From the NCBI GenBank assembly GCA_964372095.1, contig CAYJPV010000009.1:1-64000 (forward strand): 64,000 bases of DNA. Reading direction: 5' to 3'. Within the stretch, counting starts at the first letter, position 1, and every line of letters starts with the position of its first letter. This document shows, piece by piece, positions 1 to 8,638 of the stretch. The notes beneath the pieces were generated by a model, which saw only the letters and a program-made list of their open reading frames with translations, did no database searches and was not told the origin of the DNA. The position numbers and the translations under genes were made by a program. The stretch is from CAYJPV01 sp964372095. Lineage in GTDB: Bacteria; Acidobacteriota; Vicinamibacteria; Vicinamibacterales; JAKQTR01.

Positions 1-28
1 CCTCTAGCCTCTAGCCTCTAGCCTCTAG
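1..28. repeat. CCTCTAG heptamer array, 4 perfect units
   Basis: Four exact copies of CCTCTAG run from the first base of the window to the base before the guaA stop codon (TAA, read on the minus strand at 29-31). The array may continue to the left of the window. The same unit recurs at 4673-4707 and 42250-42291, and as its reverse complement at 32755-32782. Confidence 0.95.
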
Positions 29-1846
29 TTACTCCCACTCAATCGTTCCCGGCGGCTTGGTCGTGACGTCGAGCGCGAGGCCGCTCACGCCCGGCAGCGC
101 CAGGATCTGCTCCCGGAGTTCCTCCAGCAGTGCCGCAGGCTGGCGGGGGGGGGTTGCCGTCATGGCGCGTTCCGAGTGTATGGGCCGGACGATGACGAAC
201 TCGCGGCCGCGGCCGTCGAGGGCCATCGGCACGAGAACGGTGGGGCACTGCCAGATGGACTCGTACACCCCGTGGCGTTCAAGGCCATCCATCACGATCG
301 CGTCGGCCTCCCTGAGGAGGTCGAGCCGGTCGCGCGTCATGGTCGCGGCGAGGGGCGTGACGGACGACGGCGCACCGGGCCCCAGATTCCAGATGCAGCG
401 GTTGATGCCCGGCACCGACTTGAACAGCATGGCGGCCATCTCGAGCAGCGTGGCAAACGGTGCGTCGCCCGACACCATCACCGGATGTTCGTACGAACGG
501 AGGTCTGCCTTGACGCCCACCGACTTGATCGGGAGCGCCAGTGCCGCCAGGCCGTACTGCGCGGCCACGCGGGCGACGCCTGGCGCCGCCGCATCGAGTC
601 CGTCTGTCGCTTCAGTGCCCGCCGAGCACAGGACGCGCACGCCGAGGCCGGGACCGGGGAACGGATGCCGCCACACGAGCGCGTGCGGAATCCCGAGCCG
701 CTCGCCGAGTTCCCGCACCTCGACCTTGTAGAGGTCGGCGAGCGGTTCCACCACCCGTCCCTGCGCGATCATCGCTTCGATGACGGGCACCCGGTTATGG
801 TGCGTTTTGATGGTGTCGGCACGTTTGGTTCCACCGGTCTCGATCGTGTCCGGGTAGATGGTGCCCTGCCCCAGCAGGTGCCCTTCGATGCCGAGGCGTT
901 TCGCCTCGCGTTCGAACACGTCCACGAACGTGTTGCCGATGATGGTCCGCTTGCGCTCCGGCTCCACGGCGCCGGCGAGCGCCCCGAGGAAGGCCTCGCT
1001 GGCGTCCACGAAGTGCAGGTTCTGGTCGAGGCCGAATCGCCGGAAGGTTTCGACGACCGCCTGGCTTTCGGCCTTACGCATCAGGCCGTTGTCGATGTGC
1101 AGCAGGTGCAGGCGGTCCGCCCCGATGGCTTCGCCCAGCAGCCGTGCCGCCACGGTCGAGTCCACGCCGCCTGACACGAGCAGGAAGACGCTCTGGTTGC
1201 CGATGTGCTCCCGCACCTGGGCCATCCGCTCCTCGATGTACCGCTCCATCGTCCAGGAGGGGCTGCAGCCGCAGACGCCGAACACGAAGTTGGCGATCAT
1301 CTCGCTGCCGTGCACCGTGTCGTCGACTTCAGGGTGGAACTGGAAGCCGTAGCGCCGCAGCGAATCCGAACCGATCGCGGCAAACCGGTGCGGTTCGCCC
1401 GAGCCGAGCGTCGTGTAGCCCACCTCGTGGAAGCCGGGGCCGACGCTCGTGACCGAGTCGAAGTGGCTCATCCAGACCCGCTCGGAGGAGGACAACCCCT
1501 GGAACAGCGGGCACGCGCCGACGACCTGCAGATCGGCCGGTCCCCACTCGCGCCCGCCGTGGACCACCGTCCCGCCGTAGTGCTTGGCGATTTCCTGATG
1601 TCCGAAACAGAAGCCGAGGATCGGGATGTCGAGATCGTAGATGGCCTTGTTGTAACCCGAGTCTTCGCCGAACGACGCGAGGCTGGGGCTGCCCGAGAGG
1701 ATGATGCCCCGGTATGCCTGAAACGCCTCGATCGGGTCCTCGGGCTGCCGAATCTCGGCGAGGACATGCAGGCGGCGGATCTTCGTGGCGATCAGGTGGG
1801 CGTACTGGCCGCCGAAATCGACGACGGCAATGGCATCGTGCTGCAT
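29..1846 (-). CDS. guaA: GMP synthase (glutamine-hydrolysing)
   Basis: Converts XMP to GMP with glutamine and ATP, the last step of cytosolic guanine nucleotide synthesis. Residues about 7-190 form a class I glutamine amidotransferase domain: nucleophile Cys80 in GFCFGHQE, and His171/Glu173 in FQFHPEVD. The ATP-pyrophosphatase P-loop SGGVDS is at 225-230, followed by the HPFPGPGLG motif and the family C-terminus TTKPPGTIEWE. At 605 aa it is longer than the usual 510-530 aa; the extra length seems to lie between the ATPase and dimerisation parts. The ATG is at 1846-1844, 18 nt downstream of the PLP-lyase gene on the same strand, so the two may be cotranscribed. The identity is clear; the insertion is the only oddity. 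Confidence 0.96.
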   Translation of the reverse strand: MQHDAIAVVDFGGQYAHLIATKIRRLHVLAEIRQPEDPIEAFQAYRGIILSGSPSLASFGEDSGYNKAIYDLDIPILGFCFGHQEIAKHYGGTVVHGGREWGPADLQVVGACPLFQGLSSSERVWMSHFDSVTSVGPGFHEVGYTTLGSGEPHRFAAIGSDSLRRYGFQFHPEVDDTVHGSEMIANFVFGVCGCSPSWTMERYIEERMAQVREHIGNQSVFLLVSGGVDSTVAARLLGEAIGADRLHLLHIDNGLMRKAESQAVVETFRRFGLDQNLHFVDASEAFLGALAGAVEPERKRTIIGNTFVDVFEREAKRLGIEGHLLGQGTIYPDTIETGGTKRADTIKTHHNRVPVIEAMIAQGRVVEPLADLYKVEVRELGERLGIPHALVWRHPFPGPGLGVRVLCSAGTEATDGLDAAAPGVARVAAQYGLAALALPIKSVGVKADLRSYEHPVMVSGDAPFATLLEMAAMLFKSVPGINRCIWNLGPGAPSSVTPLAATMTRDRLDLLREADAIVMDGLERHGVYESIWQCPTVLVPMALDGRGREFVIVRPIHSERAMTATPPRQPAALLEELREQILALPGVSGLALDVTTKPPGTIEWE

Positions 1847-1864
1847 GATGTGGTCCCGGAGATG

Positions 1865-3052
1865 TCAGTCCAATCCCGCCTGGAGGTCAGCAATCAGGTC
1901 GTCGAGATCCTCGAGCCCGACCGAGAGGCGCACGAGCCCGTCGGTGACACCCTGCGACAGCCGGGCTTCGCGCGAGACGACGCTGTGCGTGGTCGAGGCG
2001 GCGTGCGTGATGAGCGTCCGGGTGTCGCCGAGGCTGACGGCGAGCGCGCAGACCTGGACGGCGTTGAGCAGCCGCCGGCCGGCGTCGAGTCCGCCGCGGA
2101 GCTCGAAACAGACCATCCCGCCGAACCCGCCGGGCATCTGGCGCCGGGCCAGGTCGTGTTGCGGGTGCGACGCGAGGCCGGGATACCGGACCCAGGACAC
2201 CGCCGGGTGGCGCTCGAGCCAGCCTGCGAGTCCCATCGCATTGGCGTTGTGGCGTTCGACCCGGAGCGGCATCGTCTGCGTGCCTCTCGTCATCAGGTAG
2301 GCGTTAAACGGCGCCATGATGCCGCCGAAATACCGAAGCGGCTCCGTGAGGCACGTGTGGATGAACGCCGTGTTGCCCACCACGAGGCCCCCGACGGCAT
2401 CGCCGTGGCCGCAGAAGTACTTCGTCGCGCTGTGCACGACGACGTCGATCCCGAGCGCGAGCGGACGCTGGTTGATCGGCGTGGCGAACGTGTTGTCGCA
2501 GATCGTCGTGATCCCTGCCAGTTTCGCCATGGTGGCGATGGCGGCGAGGTCGCAGAGCGAGAGGAGCGGATTGCCCGGCGTTTCGAGGTAGATCAGCCTG
2601 GTTTCGGGGCGGATGGCCGCCCGGACCTGCTCGGTGTCGGTGGCGTCGACAAACGTGGTCGAGATGCCCAGCGAACCCAGCTGCTGGGACATGAGATGCA
2701 CCGTACTCGGGTAGATCGCGCGGGCCGACACGATGTGATCGCCGGCCTTCACCACCGTGAGGATGGCGACCGAAATCGCCGCCATGCCGCTGGCCGTCGC
2801 CAGCGCCGCTTCGCCCTGTTCGAGGCTTGCCGCGCGGCGTTCGAAGGCCGACACGGTCGGGTTGCCCCAGCGGGTGTAGACGAACGCGTCTTTCTCACCC
2901 GCAAAGATGGCGGCACCGTTCTCCGCGGTGCCGAGGTGGTACGTCGTGGCCAGATGCAGAGGAGGGACGAGGGCACCCGTCTCGGCGTCCGGGGATTCCC
3001 CGGCGTGGATGGCCGTCGTATGCAGGCCGTAACGGCGTCGTGGGTCAAGCAT
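1865..3052 (-). CDS. Cys/Met metabolism PLP-dependent enzyme (methionine gamma-lyase / cystathionine gamma-synthase type)
   Basis: A fold-type I PLP enzyme of the trans-sulfuration family. The PLP lysine lies in HSATKYFCGHGD (Lys211 from this start). ICDNTFATP carries the Asp that contacts the pyridine nitrogen, and TRWGNPT and SGMAAI are family motifs. The length, 395 aa, fits the family. I chose ATG 3052 (protein MLDPRRRYG...) because homologues begin about here. An in-frame TTG at 3091 would add 13 residues but has poor start context. Candidates are methionine gamma-lyase, cystathionine gamma-synthase/lyase or O-acetylhomoserine sulfhydrylase, and sequence alone does not separate them. It is divergent from the transporter at 3132 and lies 18 nt upstream of guaA. 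Confidence 0.88.
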   Translation of the reverse strand: MLDPRRRYGLHTTAIHAGESPDAETGALVPPLHLATTYHLGTAENGAAIFAGEKDAFVYTRWGNPTVSAFERRAASLEQGEAALATASGMAAISVAILTVVKAGDHIVSARAIYPSTVHLMSQQLGSLGISTTFVDATDTEQVRAAIRPETRLIYLETPGNPLLSLCDLAAIATMAKLAGITTICDNTFATPINQRPLALGIDVVVHSATKYFCGHGDAVGGLVVGNTAFIHTCLTEPLRYFGGIMAPFNAYLMTRGTQTMPLRVERHNANAMGLAGWLERHPAVSWVRYPGLASHPQHDLARRQMPGGFGGMVCFELRGGLDAGRRLLNAVQVCALAVSLGDTRTLITHAASTTHSVVSREARLSQGVTDGLVRLSVGLEDLDDLIADLQAGLD

Positions 3053-3131
3053 GGTCCCGTGATCGTCCTCCAGGTGACGTATGAGGGTCAACTCCTGCAG
3101 CCTGCCCGTTTGTGGCGTATGCTAGGCGGCC

Positions 3132-4679
3132 ATGGCCTGGCTGACCATCGGCGTGATGTACGCCGTCTTTCTCGGCGTGGGGTACCTCGCATCCCGGAAA
3201 GCCCGGGGCGGGTCTGCCATCGATCTGATGATCGCGGGCCGCAGCATGCCGCTGTGGCTGGCCACGCTGACCATGACCGCCACCTGGGTAGACGGCGGGT
3301 ACCTGCTCGGCACCGCCGAGGGCGTGTATCGATCGAGCGTGGCGTCCGGGCTCCAGGGCGGGCTGTGTTTCGGCCTCAGCCTGATGGTCGGCGGCCTGTT
3401 TTTCGCGCGCCGCATGCGGGCTCTCGAGTTCACGACGCTCATCGACCCGTTCGAAGCCCGGTTCGGGCGGCGATGGGCCGCGGTCCTGTCGTTGCCAGCC
3501 ATGGCGGCCGAAGTGTTCTGGAGCGCGGAGCTGCTTGTGGCGTTGGGCTCGACGCTCGGGGTCATCGTCGGCCTCGATCTCACGACCGCGATCCTCGTGT
3601 CGGCGACGGTGGTCACCATCTACACGATGGTCGGCGGGATGTGGTCTGTCGCGTACACCGATGCGATTCAACTGGGGATGGTCGTCGTCGGGCTCGCCAT
3701 CGCCTTGCCGTTCGCCCTGTCGGCCGTCGGCGGTCTCGGGCAGGCCTGGGAGGCCTACGCGGCCGCGAGACCCGGCGGGGCGCGTCTGCTGCCGCCGTTG
3801 TCGGCGGATCCGTCCTGGTCGAGGGCGGCGATCGTCAACTGGTGGGACGTGAGTGCCATGCTGGTGTTCGGGGGCATTCCCTGGAACTGCTACTTCCAGC
3901 GCGTGCTGGCGTGCCAGACGCCGCGCCGCGCCCAGTGGCATTCGATGCTCTCCGGACTCTTCACGATTGCCCTCACGGTGCCGCCGCTGCTGCTCGGCCT
4001 GGCCGCATCGGCGTATGCCTGGCCCGCGGATCTGGCGGCCCGTCTCGCCGCCCAGCCTGCTGATGCCCTGCCGCTCGTGTTCAAGACCATGACGCCGGCG
4101 CTCGTCGGGTTGCTGGGCATGGGGGCCATCATCGGGGCCGTGACGTCGAGTTTCAGTGCGTCCATTCTGTCGGCGGGATCGATGTTCGCCTGGAATACCT
4201 GCACCCGTTTGGTACGGCCGAACCTGTCTGCCGGCGCCATGCGGCGGCTGTTGCGCTCGAGCATCGGCGTGCTGGGCGGAGCGGCGGTGGTGATGGCCCT
4301 GCACGTGCAGAGCGTTCAGGCGTTGTGGTTCTTCACCAGTGATCTGGTGTTCGTGCTGCTGGCGCCGCAGTTGCTGTGGGCGCTCTTTGACAGGCGCGCC
4401 AATCTGGCCGGTTCGGTTGCCGCGTTCGCCGTGTCTCTGATTGTCAGGCTCGGTGGTGGAGAGCCGTTGTTCGGCATCCCGCCCGTGGTGCCGTACCCCG
4501 AACTCGCCGCGGCGTTCCTGCCGATAGACCCGGCGACCTGGTACGACCCTCAGAGCGGGGCGATGCTGTTTCCGTTCAAGACCCTGGCGGCCGTGGCCGG
4601 CCTGGTGACGCTGCCGGCCGTCTCGCGCCTCACCGCGCGCTGGGTGCCCGCACGGCCGCTGCGCCGAGCTAGCCCCTAG
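3132..4679 (+). CDS. Sodium:solute symporter, high-affinity choline transporter (SLC5A7/CHT1)-like
   Basis: A 515-aa polytopic inner-membrane protein of the SSS family, with about 13 hydrophobic segments. Several stretches resemble animal CHT1 rather than generic bacterial PutP or PanF: ATWVDGGYLLGTAEGVY, LVGGLFFARRMR, TMVGGMWSVAYTDAIQL, GGIPWNCYFQRVL, SDLVFVLLAPQLL, GGEPLFGIPP and FPFKTLA. Na+-coupled uptake of choline or another quaternary amine is therefore the leading guess, but the substrate is not proven. The ATG follows a short divergent spacer shared with the PLP lyase. The stop codon TAG (4677-4679) is the end of the first unit of the CCTCTAG-type array. Confidence 0.85.
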   Translation: MAWLTIGVMYAVFLGVGYLASRKARGGSAIDLMIAGRSMPLWLATLTMTATWVDGGYLLGTAEGVYRSSVASGLQGGLCFGLSLMVGGLFFARRMRALEFTTLIDPFEARFGRRWAAVLSLPAMAAEVFWSAELLVALGSTLGVIVGLDLTTAILVSATVVTIYTMVGGMWSVAYTDAIQLGMVVVGLAIALPFALSAVGGLGQAWEAYAAARPGGARLLPPLSADPSWSRAAIVNWWDVSAMLVFGGIPWNCYFQRVLACQTPRRAQWHSMLSGLFTIALTVPPLLLGLAASAYAWPADLAARLAAQPADALPLVFKTMTPALVGLLGMGAIIGAVTSSFSASILSAGSMFAWNTCTRLVRPNLSAGAMRRLLRSSIGVLGGAAVVMALHVQSVQALWFFTSDLVFVLLAPQLLWALFDRRANLAGSVAAFAVSLIVRLGGGEPLFGIPPVVPYPELAAAFLPIDPATWYDPQSGAMLFPFKTLAAVAGLVTLPAVSRLTARWVPARPLRRASP

Positions 4680-4707
4680 CCTCTAGCCTCTAGCCTCTAG
4701 CCTCCTA
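4673..4707. repeat. CCTCTAG heptamer array between convergent genes
   Basis: One CCCCTAG unit, three perfect CCTCTAG units (4680-4700) and a terminal CCTCCTA. The array supplies both stop codons of a convergent gene pair: TAG at 4677-4679 for the transporter, and TAG on the minus strand at 4707-4705 for the acylase. Confidence 0.95.
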
Positions 4708-7203
4708 CCGCGGCGCCAGGACGAGTGTCGTCAACGCCGCGTTGTCCACGGCCTCCTTCGAGAACCGCATCGGCACGTACTCGACTTTGCTCCAGCGCGG
4801 CAGCAGGTTGTCGTACTGCGGGCTCCACACGTGGCCCGACTGCCCGACCGGAATGACGAAGAGCGACGAATCGAGCGCGGCGAGATCGATGATCTGACGG
4901 TACGACGACGAGTACACATCGTTGCCGATGTACATCACCGGCGTAATCGTAAACGAGTTGCCGCCCGCCGGGACGCGCCGGCTGAACGCCCGCCGCAGCA
5001 GGGGCACCGTCTCGAACACGGCGTGGGGAAACACCGCCGCATTCACCCGGTCCCACCGCCACTTGTCGAGGTTGTGCGAGCCCTGGCGGTCGGCCATGTC
5101 GGCCAGCGCCTGACGCAAGGTCAGGCCGAGCAGCGTGGCGCACGTTTCCGGTTCGGTCGTCCGCACGTCGTCGCACCAGGTGGTTTCGCCCTGCTGGATG
5201 ACATGGTCGAGCGCCTTCGCCGACGTATTCCGGACCTGCCAGTACTCCTTGAACAAGGAGGATCCGAGGTCGTCCTCGAACATCCCGCGTACGGTGGATG
5301 TGTACCACGCGTCGTACAGGGCGGCGGCGGCGCTGTCTCCGGACATCGTGCCGTCCCACTCCCGCAGGCGTTCCATCGCGTCGCGGCTCTGTGCGTCAAG
5401 GGGACGGGCCTTCATCAGGAACGGCACCACGACCGCCGCCTGCGCCGTCCGGACGTCACGCTGCATCCGGCTGAAGTCATCCACCGTGAGCCTGGTCGTC
5501 GCGTCGATCAGGTCGGCGATGCGGGTGGCCCGGTAGGGGGCCTCCCAACTGGATCCCAGCGGGAACGGGTGCGAGTCGGGCACCACCTTGTTGTTGGCGG
5601 TGGCGAGGTATCCCCGCGACGGATTGAAGGATCGCGGCCACTCGCTCTCGTGGAGGTAGCCGCGCCACTCGTGTTCGCCCGTCCAGCCGGGCACTGGCAA
5701 CCGGCCGTCGCTGTTGGTCCGGACAGGATACGCACCGGGGCCGACGTAGCCGATGTTGCCGGAGACGTCCGCGAAGACGAAGTTCAGCACCGGGGCGTGC
5801 GCCTGTGCGAGAGCGGCGTTGAACGTCTCCCACGACGAGGCGGTGTTGATCTTCAGCACGGCGCCAGCGGATTGATCGTGGGCGTCGTACCCCGTCCAGC
5901 GCAGGGCCAGCGCCATCGTCGGTTCGGTGGCCACGTCCGACACCAAGGGGCCGTGGCGCGTGAGGCGCACGCGAAGCGGGACGTCGTCGCCCCCGCGGAC
6001 CTTGATCACGTCACGAATGACCCGCATCGGCTCCCAGGTTCCGGCGAACTCCGCCTGGTCGGCGGTGTTGATGTGCTCGACGTACAGATCCTGGACGTCG
6101 GCCAGGAGGGCCGTGATGCCCCAGGCGATATGCGCGTTGTGACCGATGAGCACGCCAGGGAGCCCGGGGATGGTGGCGCCGGTGACGTCGAGATCACCGC
6201 CCGTGACGTGCGCGAGAAACCAGATTCCGGGGGTGCCGCCAGCCAGGTGCGGGTCGTTGGCCAGCAGCGGCTTGCCCGTTGCCGTGCGGCGTCCCGACAC
6301 GACCCAGTTGTTGCTGCCACCGGTCAGGGGCGGCGCCAGCGGGCCCACGAGCAGTTCGCTCAACCTGTCCGACAGCGCGGCCAGTGTCGTGTCGCCGCGC
6401 ACGACCGGCTGCGTTGACCGCGGTACCGGCCCCTCGGGCACGACGGGGACCGGCACGCCCGGCGTGCCGGGGATCGGGACCGCCGGGAGGAGCGGAGGAT
6501 CCGAGTCGGCGGGCAGGATGACCGGTCCCTTCGGCGTGTACGACGGCATCAGCTGACTGGCGCCCTCGTCGCCCACCTGGGCTGCCACGCGCAACCGCAG
6601 GAGTTCGTCGCGCCAGTTCGTACTCAGCAGCCACGCGATGGTCTTGTACCAGGCGATGACGTCTTCGCCCCGGAAGGGTTCCGGCGTGACACGCAGCAGC
6701 GCGAACTCGACCGGGAGGCCGCCCCCGCGATGGTCAGCGAGGAACGCGTTGATGCCCGCCACGTACGACTCGATTGCCGACCGGGCCTCCGGTGCGAGGC
6801 GTGGCCACGAATCGGCTGCGGCACGGCCCATCCCGAGCGTCCGCATCAGCCGGTCGGTCTCGATCGTGTCAGGGCCGGCGAATTCGGAGAGGCGCCCCCA
6901 GGCCACGCGGCGCTGGAACTCCATCTGCCACAGACGTTCCTGGGCGTGCACGTAGCCCAGGGCGAAATGCGCATCGGCTTCGTTGGACGCCCGGATGTGC
7001 GGGACGTGGTCGACGTCACGAATGATCTGGACGGCAGTCCGCAACCCATCCACCGTGACCTGCCCGGAGACGTCGGGCAGGGGAGCCCGCAGCCGCCAGT
7101 AGGCCAGTGCCACGATCACGGCCGTGAGAGTGATCACGGTCAACAGCGTGCGCAGCCACCACCGGCGCCGTGGCCGCGGCGCGTCATCAGGACGTTCAGG
7201 CAT
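4705..7203 (-). CDS. Penicillin amidase family N-terminal-nucleophile hydrolase
   Basis: An 832-aa precursor of the penicillin acylase (S45) family, which cleaves amide bonds in penicillins, acyl-homoserine lactones or related N-acyl compounds. After a basic N-terminus and one transmembrane segment (about 17-36) come the alpha-chain motifs DVDHVPHI and ALGYVHAQERLWQME. The autocatalytic nucleophile is Ser297 in LTGGSNNWVVSG, followed by the typical KPLLANDPHL. A Pro-rich stretch (about 235-260) is probably the excised spacer. The N-terminal helix suggests export to, or anchoring in, the periplasm. The ATG at 7203 lies 42 nt downstream of the permease gene. The stop codon comes from the heptamer array. 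The substrate is unknown. Confidence 0.9.
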   Translation of the reverse strand: MPERPDDAPRPRRRWWLRTLLTVITLTAVIVALAYWRLRAPLPDVSGQVTVDGLRTAVQIIRDVDHVPHIRASNEADAHFALGYVHAQERLWQMEFQRRVAWGRLSEFAGPDTIETDRLMRTLGMGRAAADSWPRLAPEARSAIESYVAGINAFLADHRGGGLPVEFALLRVTPEPFRGEDVIAWYKTIAWLLSTNWRDELLRLRVAAQVGDEGASQLMPSYTPKGPVILPADSDPPLLPAVPIPGTPGVPVPVVPEGPVPRSTQPVVRGDTTLAALSDRLSELLVGPLAPPLTGGSNNWVVSGRRTATGKPLLANDPHLAGGTPGIWFLAHVTGGDLDVTGATIPGLPGVLIGHNAHIAWGITALLADVQDLYVEHINTADQAEFAGTWEPMRVIRDVIKVRGGDDVPLRVRLTRHGPLVSDVATEPTMALALRWTGYDAHDQSAGAVLKINTASSWETFNAALAQAHAPVLNFVFADVSGNIGYVGPGAYPVRTNSDGRLPVPGWTGEHEWRGYLHESEWPRSFNPSRGYLATANNKVVPDSHPFPLGSSWEAPYRATRIADLIDATTRLTVDDFSRMQRDVRTAQAAVVVPFLMKARPLDAQSRDAMERLREWDGTMSGDSAAAALYDAWYTSTVRGMFEDDLGSSLFKEYWQVRNTSAKALDHVIQQGETTWCDDVRTTEPETCATLLGLTLRQALADMADRQGSHNLDKWRWDRVNAAVFPHAVFETVPLLRRAFSRRVPAGGNSFTITPVMYIGNDVYSSSYRQIIDLAALDSSLFVIPVGQSGHVWSPQYDNLLPRWSKVEYVPMRFSKEAVDNAALTTLVLAPR

Positions 7204-7245
7204 ACCGCTTCTTCCTGTCTCGATCGATCCGGGAGCCGTGGCGCA

Positions 7246-8556
7246 TCACCGCGCGCGGCGCTTCCAGTAGTAGTACACCGGAACACCCATTCCGAGGAAC
7301 AGGAGTCCGGCCCAGGCCTGCTCGGGCTTCTGGATCAGTGTCGTGACGACGAACCAGGCCGAGGTCCCGACGAAGAAGAGCGGCACCCACGGGTACCCCG
7401 GCACACGGTACGGGCGCGGCGCGTCCGGCATCGTCCGCCGCAGCACGATCACGCTGAAGCCGCCGAGCGCAAAGAAGATCCAGTCGGTGAACACCACGTA
7501 CGAGATCAGGTTCTCGAAGGTGCCCCAGAAGAGGATGAGCACCACGGCCCACGCCGACTGGGTCACGATGGCGAAGGCCGGCGTCTGAAAACGCGGATGG
7601 ATCTCGGCGACCCGCCGGAAGAACAGGCCGTCGGCGGCCATGGCGTAGTAGATGCGCGGCGCCGTCAGCGTGTAGATGCCGACGACGCCGAACGTGGAGA
7701 TGACGATGGCGAGGGAAATCAGGCTGCCACCCCAGCGGCCCAGGACGGTCGAGACGGCGTCTGCCGCGATACGGGGAGAGGCCGCCATGGCGTCTGGCGT
7801 GAGCAGGAACAGGTACGCGACGTTCGTGGCCAGGTAGATGAGCGTCACGGCCGCGGCGCCGATGGTCATCGCCAGGGGGAGGGTGCGCCGCGGGTTCTTG
7901 ACCTCGGCGCTGGCAAACGTGGCGTGCTGCCAGCCGCCGTAGGACCAGAGCACACCGACCATGGCCAGCGCCAGGGGGCCCCACGCAAAGGCGCCGGTTC
8001 CCCAGAGGGGACCGGCGTAGTCGGTCGTGGTGACGGAGCCGAGTGTCAGGCCAACGACCACGAGCCCGGCGATGCCGACCAGTTTGAGAACCGTGAAGAC
8101 ATCCGAAAAGAGGGCGCCGGCTTTCACGCCCAGCACGTTGACGGCGGTCAGGGCAAGCAGTCCGACGATCGCGACGGCCTTCGTGCCGGCGACGCCGATC
8201 GGGACGAAGTAGCCGAGGTAGGTGGCGAACGCCAGGCTGAGCGCGCCGAGGCCGCCCGCGTTGACGACGACGAAGTAGGCCCAGCCGAAGAGGAACCCAA
8301 CCAGGTCTCCGTACGCGCGGGACAGGAAGACGTACACGCCTCCGGCTTCGGGCAGGAGTGCCGCGGCCTCGGAGAACGTCAGCGCCCCCGCCAGCGTGAT
8401 GGCGCCGCCAGCGACCCAGACCGCCAGAATCATCCAGGGGGACGGCACGTGCTGCGCGATGATCGACGGCGTCAGGAAGATCCCCGAGCCGATCGTGCCG
8501 CCGACGGCGATCATCGTCATGTCAAACAGTGTCAGGGTACGTTTGAGTTCGGCCAT
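7246..8556 (-). CDS. APC superfamily amino-acid permease
   Basis: A 436-aa inner-membrane transporter with about 12 hydrophobic segments and the APC N-terminal signature MTMIAVGGTIGSGIFLTP. I start it at ATG 8556 (MAELKRTLTLFD); the reading frame is open to 8601, but the extra 15 residues do not resemble the family. Internal motifs such as SEAAALLPEAGGVYVFLSRAYG and FASAEVKNPRR are typical of the amino acid/polyamine/organocation family. It probably exchanges or imports amino acids. Its place just upstream of the acylase, which would release acyl groups and amines or amino acids, is suggestive. It is divergent from the DUF72 gene across an 82-nt gap. Confidence 0.9.
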   Translation of the reverse strand: MAELKRTLTLFDMTMIAVGGTIGSGIFLTPSIIAQHVPSPWMILAVWVAGGAITLAGALTFSEAAALLPEAGGVYVFLSRAYGDLVGFLFGWAYFVVVNAGGLGALSLAFATYLGYFVPIGVAGTKAVAIVGLLALTAVNVLGVKAGALFSDVFTVLKLVGIAGLVVVGLTLGSVTTTDYAGPLWGTGAFAWGPLALAMVGVLWSYGGWQHATFASAEVKNPRRTLPLAMTIGAAAVTLIYLATNVAYLFLLTPDAMAASPRIAADAVSTVLGRWGGSLISLAIVISTFGVVGIYTLTAPRIYYAMAADGLFFRRVAEIHPRFQTPAFAIVTQSAWAVVLILFWGTFENLISYVVFTDWIFFALGGFSVIVLRRTMPDAPRPYRVPGYPWVPLFFVGTSAWFVVTTLIQKPEQAWAGLLFLGMGVPVYYYWKRRAR

Positions 8557-8638
8557 GCGGATTTCACATTGTGCCCCGAACCGGTCCCGCTGTGCGCGCA
8601 ATATCGGCGGTTGTGGGGGAGACGCGGACTGGGGAACA

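Noticed and set aside
1205..4063. 952-codon plus-strand open frame
   Set aside because: It is antisense to guaA and the PLP-lyase gene and out of frame with the transporter. The translation is Arg/Val/Asp-rich with no family motif, as expected for GC-rich antisense frames.
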